Below are positions 16,376-25,026 of a stretch of 64,000 nt of DNA, in pieces. Source of the DNA: Pseudomonadota bacterium (GTDB lineage: Bacteria > Pseudomonadota > Gammaproteobacteria > Burkholderiales > Burkholderiaceae_C); NCBI GenBank assembly GCA_021819435.1, contig JAKARB010000006.1, forward strand, positions 237,466-301,465, written 5' to 3'. The translations under genes were made by a program, and so were the position numbers. The notes below the pieces were generated by a model. That model ran no database searches and had not been told where the DNA came from. It worked only from the letters and a program-made list of their open reading frames with translations. Each line of letters begins with the position of its first letter. The first letter of the stretch is position 1.

Positions 16376-17314
16376 TCAGCGCAGGAGGGAGAGGACCTGC
16401 TGGGGCAGCTGGTTGGCCTGCGCGACCATCGCGGTGCCAGCCTGCTGGAGGATCTGCGATCGCGAGAGGTTCGCGGTTTCCGTCGCGAAGTCTGCGTCCA
16501 CGATCCGGCCGCGGGAGGCGGTCTGGTTCTCGATGTTGGTTTGCAGGTTCGAGATCACGGCTTCGAAGCGGTTCTGCGAGGCACCGAAGGATGCGCGCTT
16601 GTCGTTGATCGCGTCCAGGGCCTTGTCGATGACCTTGATGGCGTCGTCGATCTGCGAGGTCGAGGCGATCTTGGTGGCGGCACCCGATGCGCCGCCGCCG
16701 ATGGAGATGCCCTTGGTGCCGTCCCAGTTGGAGGTGACGGTGGCCATCAGGTCGGCCGTGGCGCTGGTGCCGGTGGCATCGACCACGGTGGCCGTGCCCT
16801 TGGCGCCGCCGCCCAGCACTGCGCCGTCGATGTCGATGCGGTCGGTGGCGTCGGTGCCAGCACCCACCTGGAAGGACAGGGTGGTGGAAGCGCCCGAGGC
16901 GAACAGCGCGGTGCCGTTGAACTTGGTGCCCTTGACGGTGCGGTCGATTTCAGCCTGCAGTTGCTTGAATTCCTTTTGCAGGTTAGCGCGGTCGCCGTCG
17001 CTGTTGGTGGCGTTGCGAGACTGGACTGCCAGTTCACGCATGCGCTGCAGGTTGTCACCGATCTTGCCCAGCGCGCCTTCAGCGGTCTGAGCCAGCGAGA
17101 TGCCGTCGTTGGCGTTGCGCACAGCGACGTTCATGCCCTTGATCTGAGCGTTCATGCGCTCGGCGATGGCCAGGCCGGCAGCGTCGTCACGGGCGCTGTT
17201 GACGCGCAGACCGGAAGACAGACGCTGCATGGATTGAGCCAGGCTGCTTTGAGAGGTGCTCAGGTTGCGTTGTGCGTTCAGAGCGACGACGTTGGTGTTG
17301 ACTGAATTACCCAT
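16376..17314 (-). CDS. fliC: Flagellin, upstream (promoter-proximal) copy
   Basis: 312 residues. The conserved termini include VNTNVVALNAQRNL, MQRLSSGLRVNSARDD and a C-terminus ending QQVLSLLR; the same central Thr/Ala/Gly-rich region is present as in its tandem paralogue. AAAGGAA precedes the ATG by about six bases. It is the first gene behind a flagellar sigma promoter (17595-17621) and has its own terminator, so it is probably the major filament subunit. It is divergent from the O-GlcNAc-transferase-like gene at 17707, a common arrangement where the transferase modifies flagellin Ser/Thr. Confidence 0.96.
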   Translation of the reverse strand: MGNSVNTNVVALNAQRNLSTSQSSLAQSMQRLSSGLRVNSARDDAAGLAIAERMNAQIKGMNVAVRNANDGISLAQTAEGALGKIGDNLQRMRELAVQSRNATNSDGDRANLQKEFKQLQAEIDRTVKGTKFNGTALFASGASTTLSFQVGAGTDATDRIDIDGAVLGGGAKGTATVVDATGTSATADLMATVTSNWDGTKGISIGGGASGAATKIASTSQIDDAIKVIDKALDAINDKRASFGASQNRFEAVISNLQTNIENQTASRGRIVDADFATETANLSRSQILQQAGTAMVAQANQLPQQVLSLLR

Positions 17315-17594
17315 GATGAGTTCCTTTGGCGATGATTACTACCCGGCGATAGCGCCGGCGAACAAGTGCTGGCTGTCTTTCGACGTTCCAGAGAGACCTG
17401 CCCGACGCTAGTCAGCCCATTCGCCTTCGTGGTGAATCCACTCAGTGCTCTGGCCGGCTAACCGGACCCCGAAACCTTTCGATCCCGTTGGTTTGTGTAT
17501 CGACCCGATCTGATGCGTTCTTGAGTGTCTTTTTTCTCGTTTTGCGCTGCTCTTTGCACATGGACCGCTTGACGTGTCCGGGAAATGCAGACCC

Positions 17595-17621
17595 TTTTCG
17601 GCCCACTTGCCAAGATCTTTA
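17595..17621 (-). promoter_or_regulatory. FliA (sigma-28) promoter of the flagellin gene
   Basis: On the minus strand TAAA (17618-17621), exactly 15 bp and GCCGAAAA (17595-17602) match the consensus TAAA-N15-GCCGATAA with one mismatch. The predicted start near 17587 leaves a leader of about 270 nt before the flagellin ATG. That leader has no ORF of note and could hold post-transcriptional control. Confidence 0.8.
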
Positions 17622-17706
17622 GGGGCTGTTTTTCCTAGACTGCGTAAAGCCCCGTTAATCCCCCGTGAAGCGTCTCGACGCAAGGCATGTCCACGCAAGG
17701 AAGACC

Positions 17707-19632
17707 ATGAAAGTCGTCAGCCGACCCAACTCCGCATCTGCTCAGAAAGCCCATCAGCACTGGGAACGAGGCGTTTCTCGTCTGAAGGCAAAGGACTGGG
17801 GGCCCGCCTTGGTTGCGTTCAATGCTGCCGTCAAGATGCAGCCCAACGATCCGCTCTATCGGCTCAATGCGGCGCGCTGCTGCCTGGAGCTGGGGCGTTT
17901 CGAGGAAGCCCTGGTTCACGCGGAACGGGCCGCTGAACTGGAGCCCGAATCTGACATGGCCGCCTTCATGCGTGTGAGGGCACTGCATCGCCTGCATCGC
18001 AATGTCGAGATCATTCAGGTGCTGGCGGCCATGCCAGAGTCGCAGCGCAATTCGCGCGAGTACTGGGTGGCCAAGGGCTGCGCCCTGCAGAACACCGGCA
18101 AGCACCAGGAGGCCATCCAGGCCTTCATGGAAGCGCTGATGCACAGCATGGACGATGCGTTGTCGCACTACCGCATGGGCATCTCGTTTTATGAACTGGA
18201 GCTCAAGGAAGAAGCGTCAGAGTGCTTCCGAACGGGGCTGGTGCTCGGGCTGGGGCCGAACGCCCTGCACGTGCATGGCATGTTGGCCTATGCCGAGCGC
18301 GAGAACTGCCGCTGGCCTCAGGCCGCCGAGCAGGAGGCGCAATTGCGCAACCTGGTCTCCGCTGCCGCTGACGACGCACGGATCATCACGGCGCCTTTCG
18401 CCCACATCACCTTGTCGGATGACCCACTGCACCAGCTCAAAGCCTGCACGATCATGTCCAACACTTGGCTGGACCTGAAGCCGGTGGTGCGCCCCATGCG
18501 TAAAAGCCAGCCTGAGCGCATTCGCATCGGCTACCTGTCCAACGACTTCCACCAGCATGCGACATGCGTTCTGATGTGCGAGGTCTTCGAACATCACGAC
18601 CGCGATCGTTTCGAGGTCTTTGCCTATTCCACGGGTCGCGACGACGGCACGGCGATGCGTCGCCGCGTCACGCAGGCAGTCGAGCACTTCGTCGATCTGC
18701 AAGGGCAGCCCGACCACCAGATCGCGCAGCGCATCGCCGACGACGACCTGGACCTGCTGATCGACCTCAAGGGCTACACCGCCGGCAACCGCATGGGCGT
18801 GCTGGCCCGCCGGCCGGCGCCCTTGCAGGCGGCTTTCCTCGGCTTTCCCGGCACCACGGGGGCCTTGTTCATCGATTACATCGTGGGCGACCCACTGGTC
18901 ACACCCTTGGCGCATGCCGCGCACTTTTCGGAGCACATCGCGCAGATGCCGCTGTGCTATCAGCCCAACGACCGTCAGCGTCCGCGCCCCCAACCCATGA
19001 CGCGCGCCCAGGTCGGCCTGCCCGAAGACGCGGTGGTGCTGTGCGGTTTCAACCAGGCCTACAAGATCAACCCCGATGTGCTCGATGCCTGGGTGGCCGT
19101 GCTCAACGACCTGCCCGAAGCGGTGCTCTGGCTGCTGGACTGGCACGGCCAGGCCAAGCCCCACCTGTTGGAGGAACTGGCGCAGCGCGGCATTGGCGCC
19201 GGGCGTGTGTTCTGGGCCCCTCGCTGGGACCTGGGGCAACACATCAGCCGCGTGCGCCTGGCCGATCTGTTCATCGACACCTGGCCTTGCAACGCCCACA
19301 CCACCGCATCCGACGCCTTGTGGGCCGGCGTGCCCGTGGTCACGTTGATGGGGCAGACCTTCGCCTCGCGCGTGGCCGGCAGCTTGCTCAACGCCGTCGG
19401 CCTGCCCGAGCTGATCTGCACCGACGTGCACCAGTACCGCCACACCATCGTCGAACTGGCCCGCGACCCTCAGCGCCGCCAGGCCATGCGTGATCGCCTT
19501 GACCAGGCTCGGGAAGACAGCCCGCTGTTCGACAGCGCCCGTTTCACCCGCGACTACGAAGGCTTGCTGGTGCGCATGATCGAACGCCAGCGTGCCGGGC
19601 TGCCCGCCGATGCCTTGCCTGCTCAAGGTTGA
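17707..19632 (+). CDS. TPR-containing O-GlcNAc-transferase-like (GT41/SPINDLY) protein
   Basis: 641-residue cytoplasmic protein. Four or five TPR units occupy about residues 10-210 (AHQHWERGVSRLKAKDWGPALVAF; LYRLNAARCCLELGRFEEAL; HYRMGISFYELELKEEA). The C-terminal half is a GT41-like transferase: RIRIGYLSNDFHQHATCVLM with its active-site His region, DLDLLIDLKGYTAGNRMGVLARRPAPLQ, then FNQAYKINPDVLDAWVAVL and the UDP-binding TWPCNAHTTASDALWAGVPVVT. Relatives add GlcNAc-type sugars to Ser/Thr. Head-to-head placement with flagellin suggests flagellin as substrate; that is inference. The ATG at 17707 has AAGGA five bases before it and is preferred to the in-frame start at 17665. Confidence 0.87.
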   Translation: MKVVSRPNSASAQKAHQHWERGVSRLKAKDWGPALVAFNAAVKMQPNDPLYRLNAARCCLELGRFEEALVHAERAAELEPESDMAAFMRVRALHRLHRNVEIIQVLAAMPESQRNSREYWVAKGCALQNTGKHQEAIQAFMEALMHSMDDALSHYRMGISFYELELKEEASECFRTGLVLGLGPNALHVHGMLAYAERENCRWPQAAEQEAQLRNLVSAAADDARIITAPFAHITLSDDPLHQLKACTIMSNTWLDLKPVVRPMRKSQPERIRIGYLSNDFHQHATCVLMCEVFEHHDRDRFEVFAYSTGRDDGTAMRRRVTQAVEHFVDLQGQPDHQIAQRIADDDLDLLIDLKGYTAGNRMGVLARRPAPLQAAFLGFPGTTGALFIDYIVGDPLVTPLAHAAHFSEHIAQMPLCYQPNDRQRPRPQPMTRAQVGLPEDAVVLCGFNQAYKINPDVLDAWVAVLNDLPEAVLWLLDWHGQAKPHLLEELAQRGIGAGRVFWAPRWDLGQHISRVRLADLFIDTWPCNAHTTASDALWAGVPVVTLMGQTFASRVAGSLLNAVGLPELICTDVHQYRHTIVELARDPQRRQAMRDRLDQAREDSPLFDSARFTRDYEGLLVRMIERQRAGLPADALPAQG

Positions 19633-19772
19633 GCGGTACGCCGTGGAGTGCTGTCTTTCGCCTCTTTTTGTGGCGCAAGGGGCAGGGGGGCGGCATGTAC
19701 CCTTTAGCGAACTGGTAACGATGCTCCTCGCTGGCACGGTGCTCCGTCGGGCTACTTCATGGATTGAACGGT

Positions 19773-20927
19773 ATGTCAGTCATCGATAAAACACTTGATC
19801 TCAAGAGCAAGCTGTCTCAGCGGAGCGTGATCACGTACCTGAAATCGGTCGATTGGGAGCGAGGCAGCAGCACGCCTTTCGTGGTGGAACTGGATCCGAC
19901 CAGTCGCTGCAACCTGGCTTGCCCTGACTGCATCAGCGGTGAATTGCTCAACAAGGACGAGATTTCGTCTGAAAGGCTGCTGAGCCTGGTGGATGAGCTG
20001 ATCGACATCGGCGTCAAAGCCGTCATCCTGATTGGCGGCGGCGAGCCGATGATGCACCCGGCCATTGGCGAGGTCATCCGTCGCCTGGGCGAGGCCGATG
20101 TGCGCATCGGCATCACCACCAACGGCCTCTTCCTCAAGAAGCACCTGGAAGTCACGGCCGAGTACGCCACCTGGGTACGCGTGTCGATGGATGCTGGCAG
20201 CTCGGAGACGTTCAACCGCGTCCGCCCGTCGCGCACGGGCAAGTCGATGTTCGAGAGCGCCATCAAGAACATGGAAGAGTTTGCGCGCCACAAGAAGGGC
20301 CGCTTGGGTTACTCGTTCATGGTCTTCAACGAAGGCAGTTATGGCTTCAAGGGCATCCCGCTGGTGGCGGGCTCGCTCGACAAGGTCGCCCACGTGAAGA
20401 CGAACGTCCACGAGATCTACCAGGCGGCCGAACTGGCGAAGAGCATCGGGTGCGAGTACTTCGAGGTCAAGCCGATGTACGACGTCAACCACTATTCGGT
20501 GATGCAACCCGAGCAGGTGACCCGGGTGGTGGACGAGCAGCTCACGCGCGCACGCCAGCTCAACAGCGACAACTTCCGCGTGCTGGAGGCGACCAAGCTG
20601 TGGGTCACGCTGCATGGCCAGTCGAACTTGGAGCCGAAGTCTTACCGGCGCTGTGCTTCCGCGCAGACGCGCACGCTGATCACGCCGTCCGGGGTTTACG
20701 TGTGCCCTTACTATCGGGGTGCCGAGAGCAAGAACCTGGGCCGCATCCAGGACATGAGTTTCAGTGAGCTCTGGCATGGCGCTCAGAGAAAAAACGTGCT
20801 TTGCGGGCTCGACCCCTCTCGCGACTGCACCATGCACTGCATCCGCCACGATTCCCACCAGATCGTGGAAGGCTGGATCTCAGGCGGCTTCCCTTTGCCG
20901 AACGACGACTTCGATCTCTTCATATGA
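19773..20927 (+). CDS. Radical SAM protein with SPASM-like C-terminus
   Basis: 384 residues. The radical SAM cluster motif CNLACPDC (Cys46, Cys50, Cys53) lies in a TIM barrel with GGGEPMMHP as the SAM-binding GGE. The C-terminal part has further cysteines (YRRCASAQ, VCPYYRG, then CGLDPSRDCTMHC), typical of a SPASM/twitch domain holding auxiliary Fe-S clusters. The substrate is unknown; there is no small precursor peptide nearby, so peptide maturation is not indicated. The ATG at 19773 is preferred over a TTG three codons earlier. It overlaps the aldehyde dehydrogenase gene by 4 bp (ATGA), and that gene abuts an ATP-grasp gene, so the three products should act together. The 140 bp upstream contain no recognisable promoter. 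Confidence 0.88.
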   Translation: MSVIDKTLDLKSKLSQRSVITYLKSVDWERGSSTPFVVELDPTSRCNLACPDCISGELLNKDEISSERLLSLVDELIDIGVKAVILIGGGEPMMHPAIGEVIRRLGEADVRIGITTNGLFLKKHLEVTAEYATWVRVSMDAGSSETFNRVRPSRTGKSMFESAIKNMEEFARHKKGRLGYSFMVFNEGSYGFKGIPLVAGSLDKVAHVKTNVHEIYQAAELAKSIGCEYFEVKPMYDVNHYSVMQPEQVTRVVDEQLTRARQLNSDNFRVLEATKLWVTLHGQSNLEPKSYRRCASAQTRTLITPSGVYVCPYYRGAESKNLGRIQDMSFSELWHGAQRKNVLCGLDPSRDCTMHCIRHDSHQIVEGWISGGFPLPNDDFDLFI

Positions 20928-22441
20928 CCCGCACCATCAACACCGATGCAGTCACCGAGGCCTCTTTGGGATCTGTGCTGAGCGGCGGTGGTTGCATGCC
21001 CTTGCTGGCAGATCAAGCCTCGGCGGGGTTGCAAGTTGAAGCGTGGTTGGAGCGAGATGCCTGGTCAGGTCAGCGCCTGCCGCCCACCTGCCAGTCTTCC
21101 GATTCTCAGGTTGATGCCGCCGTGGCCGCTGCCCAGCGGTCTTTTGCTGACGGCGCCTGGCGCGGTCAACCCAAGCGGCTGCGGCGCGAGGTGCTGCTGC
21201 GCTGGGCGAGCCTGATCGAGGCCGATGCTGCGCGGCTGGCGCACCTGAACTGCCTGGAGACGGGGCGCTCGCTGAGCAGCCTGCTGCAAGACTCCTTGCC
21301 CAAATCGGTCCAGGTGCTCAGGTGGTTCGCCGAACTGCTCGACAAGCTCGATGACCGTGCGGTTCACACCGGCGAGTTCGGCGCCGATTTCGCCCTGGTG
21401 CGTCGCGAACCGATTGGCGTGGTCGCCGCGATCCTGCCCTGGAACGATCCCCTGGTCACGCTGGCCTGGAAGGTCGTGCCAGCCCTGGCCATGGGCAACG
21501 CCGTCATCGTCAAGCCTTCAGAGCACGCGACGCTGGTGGTGCGCGAAGCCTTGCAACTGGCGCATCAGGCGGGTGTGCCGATTGGCTGCTTGCAGATGTT
21601 GACGGGCGATGGCCTCGCCGGCAGCCGGCTGGTGCAGCGTCGCGATGTGCGCAAAGTGGCCTTCACGGGCTCGACCCGCACCGCCGCTGCCATCGGGGCC
21701 GCAGCCCATCGCGACGGGCTCAAGCGCTTGTCTTTCGAGTGCGGTGGCAAGGGCGCCTTCATCTTCGGGCGTCATGGGCGCGAGCCGGCGGAGTTCGCAG
21801 GCGTGGTGGCGCGCAACATGTTCTACAACCAGGGGCAGATATGCTCAGCGCCCAGCGTCGTGCATGTGCCGCATGAAGCCGCCGACGAAGTCGCCGCGCT
21901 GATCGGCGAAGCCCTGAAAAACTTCCTGCCGGACCACCCCTTGCAAACGCCTGGCGTGGGGTTCATGGTCAGCCGCGAAGCAGTGGCCAAGGCCCGCGCC
22001 GGTCTGCATGAACTGGACGACGCGGTGTTCGCCTGCGCGGTCAATGATCGCCATGCCCCGCCACGCTTCGCCGATTGGTCGATGACACCCACCGTGCTGC
22101 GCGGCCTGCCGGACTCGCACCCCTTCTGGGACACCGAGCTGTTCGCCCCCATCTTGCTGATCCGCCCCTACCGTGATGTGGCCGAGGCGGTCGACTTCGC
22201 CAACGCATCGAAGTTCGGGCTGGCTGCCGGCGTGTGGAGCCAGGACATCGACGAATGCAACGAACTGGCGTCCAAGCTGGTGTTCGGCAACGTCCACATC
22301 AACTCCTGGGGGGACGACCCCAACCAGGTGCCGTTCGGCGGCGTCAAGGATTCGGGTTCGGGCCGGGAGAAGGCCGCCGATGCCTTCGACGACTACAGCC
22401 AGACCAAATCCATCTTCTTTCGCCCGAGGGGGGCGTGCTGA
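20924..22441 (+). CDS. NAD(P)-dependent aldehyde dehydrogenase family protein
   Basis: 505 residues, full length. Catalytic features are present: PWNDPLVTLAWKVVPALAMGN with the oxyanion Asn, VAFTGSTRTAAAIG (Rossmann loop), SFECGGKGAFIF with the general-base Glu, and NQGQICSAPS with the catalytic Cys. The C-terminal oligomerisation region includes NVHINSWGDDPNQVPFGGVKDSGSGREK. It would oxidise an aldehyde to a carboxylate. That fits the ATP-grasp ligase encoded directly downstream, which could then activate the acid, and the radical SAM enzyme upstream, which could make the aldehyde precursor. Start and stop are both coupled to the neighbours (ATGA overlap, then stop followed at once by ATG). 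Confidence 0.9.
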   Translation: MTRTINTDAVTEASLGSVLSGGGCMPLLADQASAGLQVEAWLERDAWSGQRLPPTCQSSDSQVDAAVAAAQRSFADGAWRGQPKRLRREVLLRWASLIEADAARLAHLNCLETGRSLSSLLQDSLPKSVQVLRWFAELLDKLDDRAVHTGEFGADFALVRREPIGVVAAILPWNDPLVTLAWKVVPALAMGNAVIVKPSEHATLVVREALQLAHQAGVPIGCLQMLTGDGLAGSRLVQRRDVRKVAFTGSTRTAAAIGAAAHRDGLKRLSFECGGKGAFIFGRHGREPAEFAGVVARNMFYNQGQICSAPSVVHVPHEAADEVAALIGEALKNFLPDHPLQTPGVGFMVSREAVAKARAGLHELDDAVFACAVNDRHAPPRFADWSMTPTVLRGLPDSHPFWDTELFAPILLIRPYRDVAEAVDFANASKFGLAAGVWSQDIDECNELASKLVFGNVHINSWGDDPNQVPFGGVKDSGSGREKAADAFDDYSQTKSIFFRPRGAC

Positions 22442-23629
22442 ATGCAAAAGCTTCTGGTCGTGGGGGGCAGCCACAGTGATCTGCCGCTGATCGAGTCGGG
22501 CCTGCTGCACGGCCTCGTGGTGCACACCACGGGCAACCGGCCCGATCACCCGGGCCACCGCATCGGCCATGGCCACGTGCCAGGAGACTACGCTCAGCCG
22601 CAAGAGATCGTCGACGTGGCGCGCCGCCTCGGGGTGGATTTCGTCGTGCCTGGCGCCAACGACTTCGCCATGATGTCGGCTGCGGTGGTCGCCGACGCGC
22701 TGAAGCTGCCAGGCTTCGACCCGGTCGAGACCACGCGCATGCTGCACCTCAAGGATCGCTTCAAGGACTTTGCCGCGTCGCTGGACATGCCGGCTTGCCG
22801 CCACGTCATCCTGAGGCGGGGCGATGAAAGGCCGTTTGAAGAGCAGCTCAAGGGGCTGCGCTTTCCCATCATGATCAAGCCGGTGGACCTCACGGGAGGC
22901 AAAGGCATCACGCGCGTCGAAGACCTCGGGGGTGTGCCTTTGGCCATTGCCGAGGCGCGCCGGCTCAGCTCGCGAGACGAACTGGTGGCCGAAGAGTGGT
23001 TCGACGGCGGCCTCTACAGCTACTCCACGGTCGTGGTCAGCGGCGAGATCGCCTTCGAGTACACCGACACCGAGCTGTGCATGTTCCAGGATCACCTGGT
23101 GTCGACCTCGCTGAGCATCTGCCCGGTGCACCCTGAGGCGCTGCAAGCCGTCAGGCAGGCCACGCGCCGCATGGTCAAGGCATTGCGCTTGGTCGATGGC
23201 GTGCTGCACGCCCAGTTCATGGCGCGCGAAGGCGAAGCCCGCGTGCTCGAGTACACGCGGCGCATGTCAGGCGACCTCTACAGCCGCGTCGTCCAGCTGG
23301 TGCGAGGGTGTCGCCACGCCGATGTCTTCGTCAAGGCCGCGACCGGCCAGCCTGTGCTGCCCAGCCTTGAGGTCACGCAGCCGCGCCAGGCCTTTGTTTC
23401 TCGGCATTGCATCACCGCAGAGCAGTCGGGCATCTTCACGGGCATCGAGGTGTCTGATCGCATCCGCCCGTTCATCGACAGCCTGGCCATGGCGCAGTCC
23501 TTCGGCGCTCCGGTGCAGGGCGACGGTCGCAGCAAGGTCGCGGTGGCGATCCTGTCGTTCCCGAGCGAGCGCGAGATGATGGATTTCGCCAAGTCGGCCC
23601 GGCAGGACTTGCGCTGCCTGGTGGGCTGA
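22442..23629 (+). CDS. ATP-grasp domain carboxylate ligase
   Basis: 395 residues. A Rossmann-like pre-ATP-grasp domain opens the protein (LLVVGGSHSDLPLIESG). The ATP-grasp core follows with IMIKPVDLTGGKGITRVED (phosphate loop), VAEEWFDGGLYS and the metal-binding VLEYTRRMSGD. Such enzymes form an acyl-phosphate and couple it to an amine, giving an amide or peptide bond; family relatives include PurK-like enzymes and small-molecule peptide ligases. Specific substrates cannot be read from sequence. The ATG directly follows the upstream stop codon. A hairpin lies 12 bp after the stop and probably ends the three-gene transcript. Confidence 0.82.
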   Translation: MQKLLVVGGSHSDLPLIESGLLHGLVVHTTGNRPDHPGHRIGHGHVPGDYAQPQEIVDVARRLGVDFVVPGANDFAMMSAAVVADALKLPGFDPVETTRMLHLKDRFKDFAASLDMPACRHVILRRGDERPFEEQLKGLRFPIMIKPVDLTGGKGITRVEDLGGVPLAIAEARRLSSRDELVAEEWFDGGLYSYSTVVVSGEIAFEYTDTELCMFQDHLVSTSLSICPVHPEALQAVRQATRRMVKALRLVDGVLHAQFMAREGEARVLEYTRRMSGDLYSRVVQLVRGCRHADVFVKAATGQPVLPSLEVTQPRQAFVSRHCITAEQSGIFTGIEVSDRIRPFIDSLAMAQSFGAPVQGDGRSKVAVAILSFPSEREMMDFAKSARQDLRCLVG

Positions 23630-23640
23630 GCCCCCATGCG

Positions 23641-23664
23641 AAGCCGCTGCTCAGCGGCTTTCGA
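23641..23664 (+). terminator. Hairpin terminator after the ATP-grasp gene
   Basis: A 9-bp perfect stem AAGCCGCTG/CAGCGGCTT (23641-23649 with 23652-23660) has a 2-base loop and a short T run. It lies between two convergent genes. The T tract is weak (CTTTC), so termination may be partial. Confidence 0.6.
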
Positions 23665-23700
23665 TTGGCTTGTCGAGTGCCCCTTTAAGCCACTGACCGA

Positions 23701-24876
23701 TCAGCAGCTTTGCAACGCGGCCAGCAGCGTGTCGCTGACGTGGTCGCACTGCTCGTCGCTCATCTCGTAGTAGAGCGGCAGGCGCAGCAGGCAGTCGGCG
23801 AATCGGTCGCTGTGGGGCAGGGCGCGGCCGTCGTGCTGTTGCTGGAAGTAGGGGCTGCTGTGCAGCGAGAGGTAATGGAAGACGGCGTTGATGCCGGCTT
23901 CGCGCAGCTTCTGCAGAACGCAGGTGCGGTGCTCCAGCGAGCGGCACACGATGTAGAACAGGTGGCCGTTGTTGGTCGCCCACTTGGGGATGTAAGGCGC
24001 CTCGACCTCGTGGCGCTGCAAGGCGGCGGCCAACTGGTCTTGGTAGCGCTTCCACAAAGCCTTGCGGCGTGCCTGGATGGTGTCGAGCACCTCCAGTTGC
24101 GCATACAGGTAGGCCGAGACGATGTCGGATGGCAGGAAGGACGAACCGATGTCCACCCAGCCGTACTTGTCAATCTCGCCTCTGAAGAAGGCGCTTCGGT
24201 TGGTGCCCTTCTCGCGGATGATTTCGGCGCGGCCCACGTAGGCCGGGTCGTTGACCGTCAGCAGGCCACCTTCGCCCGCGATGACGTTCTTCGTTTCGTG
24301 GAAGGAAAACGCACCGAACAGCCCGAGGCTGCCCAGCGGGTGGCCCTTGTAGAAGGAGTCGATGGCCTGGGCGGCGTCTTCGACGACCGCGATGCCGCGC
24401 TCACGCGCCAGCGCCAGGATCGGGTCCATGTCACAGGCCACGCCCGCGTAGTGCACCACCACGATGGCGCGCGTGCGCGGCGTGATCAGCTCAGCCAGCT
24501 TGGTCGCATCGATGTTGGGGTTGTGCGGCTCGCTGTCTGCGAAGACGATGCGGGCGCCACGCAGCGCGAAGGCGTTGGCCGTCGACACGAAGGTGAAGGC
24601 CGGCACGATCACCTCGTCGCCCTCGCGGATGTTCAGCAGCAGCGCGGCCATCTCCAGCGCGTCGGTGCAGGAGGTGGTCATCAGCGCCTTGCGGAAACCG
24701 TAGCGCTTCTCGAAGAAGGCATGGCAGCGCTGTGTGAAGAGGCCATCGCCCGAGATGCGCCCGGAGGCCACCGCTTCTGCGATGTAGACCAGTTCCCGGC
24801 CGTGCAGGTAGGGCTTGTTAAAGGGGATGTGAGGGCGAGTGGCGACCGCGTTTGTCGCCGTGGCTTGTGGGTGCAT
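23701..24876 (-). CDS. wecE: dTDP-4-amino-4,6-dideoxygalactose transaminase (WecE/RffA-like)
   Basis: 391 residues, DegT/DnrJ/EryC1 sugar aminotransferase fold. IPFNKPYLHGRELVYI at the N-terminus, MTTSCTDALEMAALLL, the aspartate in VVEDAAQAIDS and the PLP Lys in SFHETKNVIAGEGG are the WecE subgroup signatures. It converts dTDP-4-keto-6-deoxyglucose to dTDP-Fuc4N with glutamate as amino donor, in the cytoplasm. The next gene on the strand (wecF) encodes the matching Fuc4NAc transferase. Enterobacterial common antigen is not expected in this group, so the sugar probably goes to O-antigen, a capsule or flagellin. The 150 bp before it show no clear signal. Confidence 0.9.
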   Translation of the reverse strand: MHPQATATNAVATRPHIPFNKPYLHGRELVYIAEAVASGRISGDGLFTQRCHAFFEKRYGFRKALMTTSCTDALEMAALLLNIREGDEVIVPAFTFVSTANAFALRGARIVFADSEPHNPNIDATKLAELITPRTRAIVVVHYAGVACDMDPILALARERGIAVVEDAAQAIDSFYKGHPLGSLGLFGAFSFHETKNVIAGEGGLLTVNDPAYVGRAEIIREKGTNRSAFFRGEIDKYGWVDIGSSFLPSDIVSAYLYAQLEVLDTIQARRKALWKRYQDQLAAALQRHEVEAPYIPKWATNNGHLFYIVCRSLEHRTCVLQKLREAGINAVFHYLSLHSSPYFQQQHDGRALPHSDRFADCLLRLPLYYEMSDEQCDHVSDTLLAALQSC

Positions 24877-25026
24877 GGGCCACCTCCGTTCTCACATCAT
24901 GGCCGCGTCAACCAATTTGGATGGGCTCGATAACCGGGGTGACGGCGGCGCTGTTGGAGGCTTCGAGCGTGGCCGCACGCCATGTCCCGGGCCGCTGTCA
25001 TGGGCAAGCGGTAACCCGGGCAAGCA

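Noticed and set aside
19725..19745. TGGCACG resembling a sigma-54 -24 element before the radical SAM gene
   Set aside because: The -12 GC element is not at the required distance.
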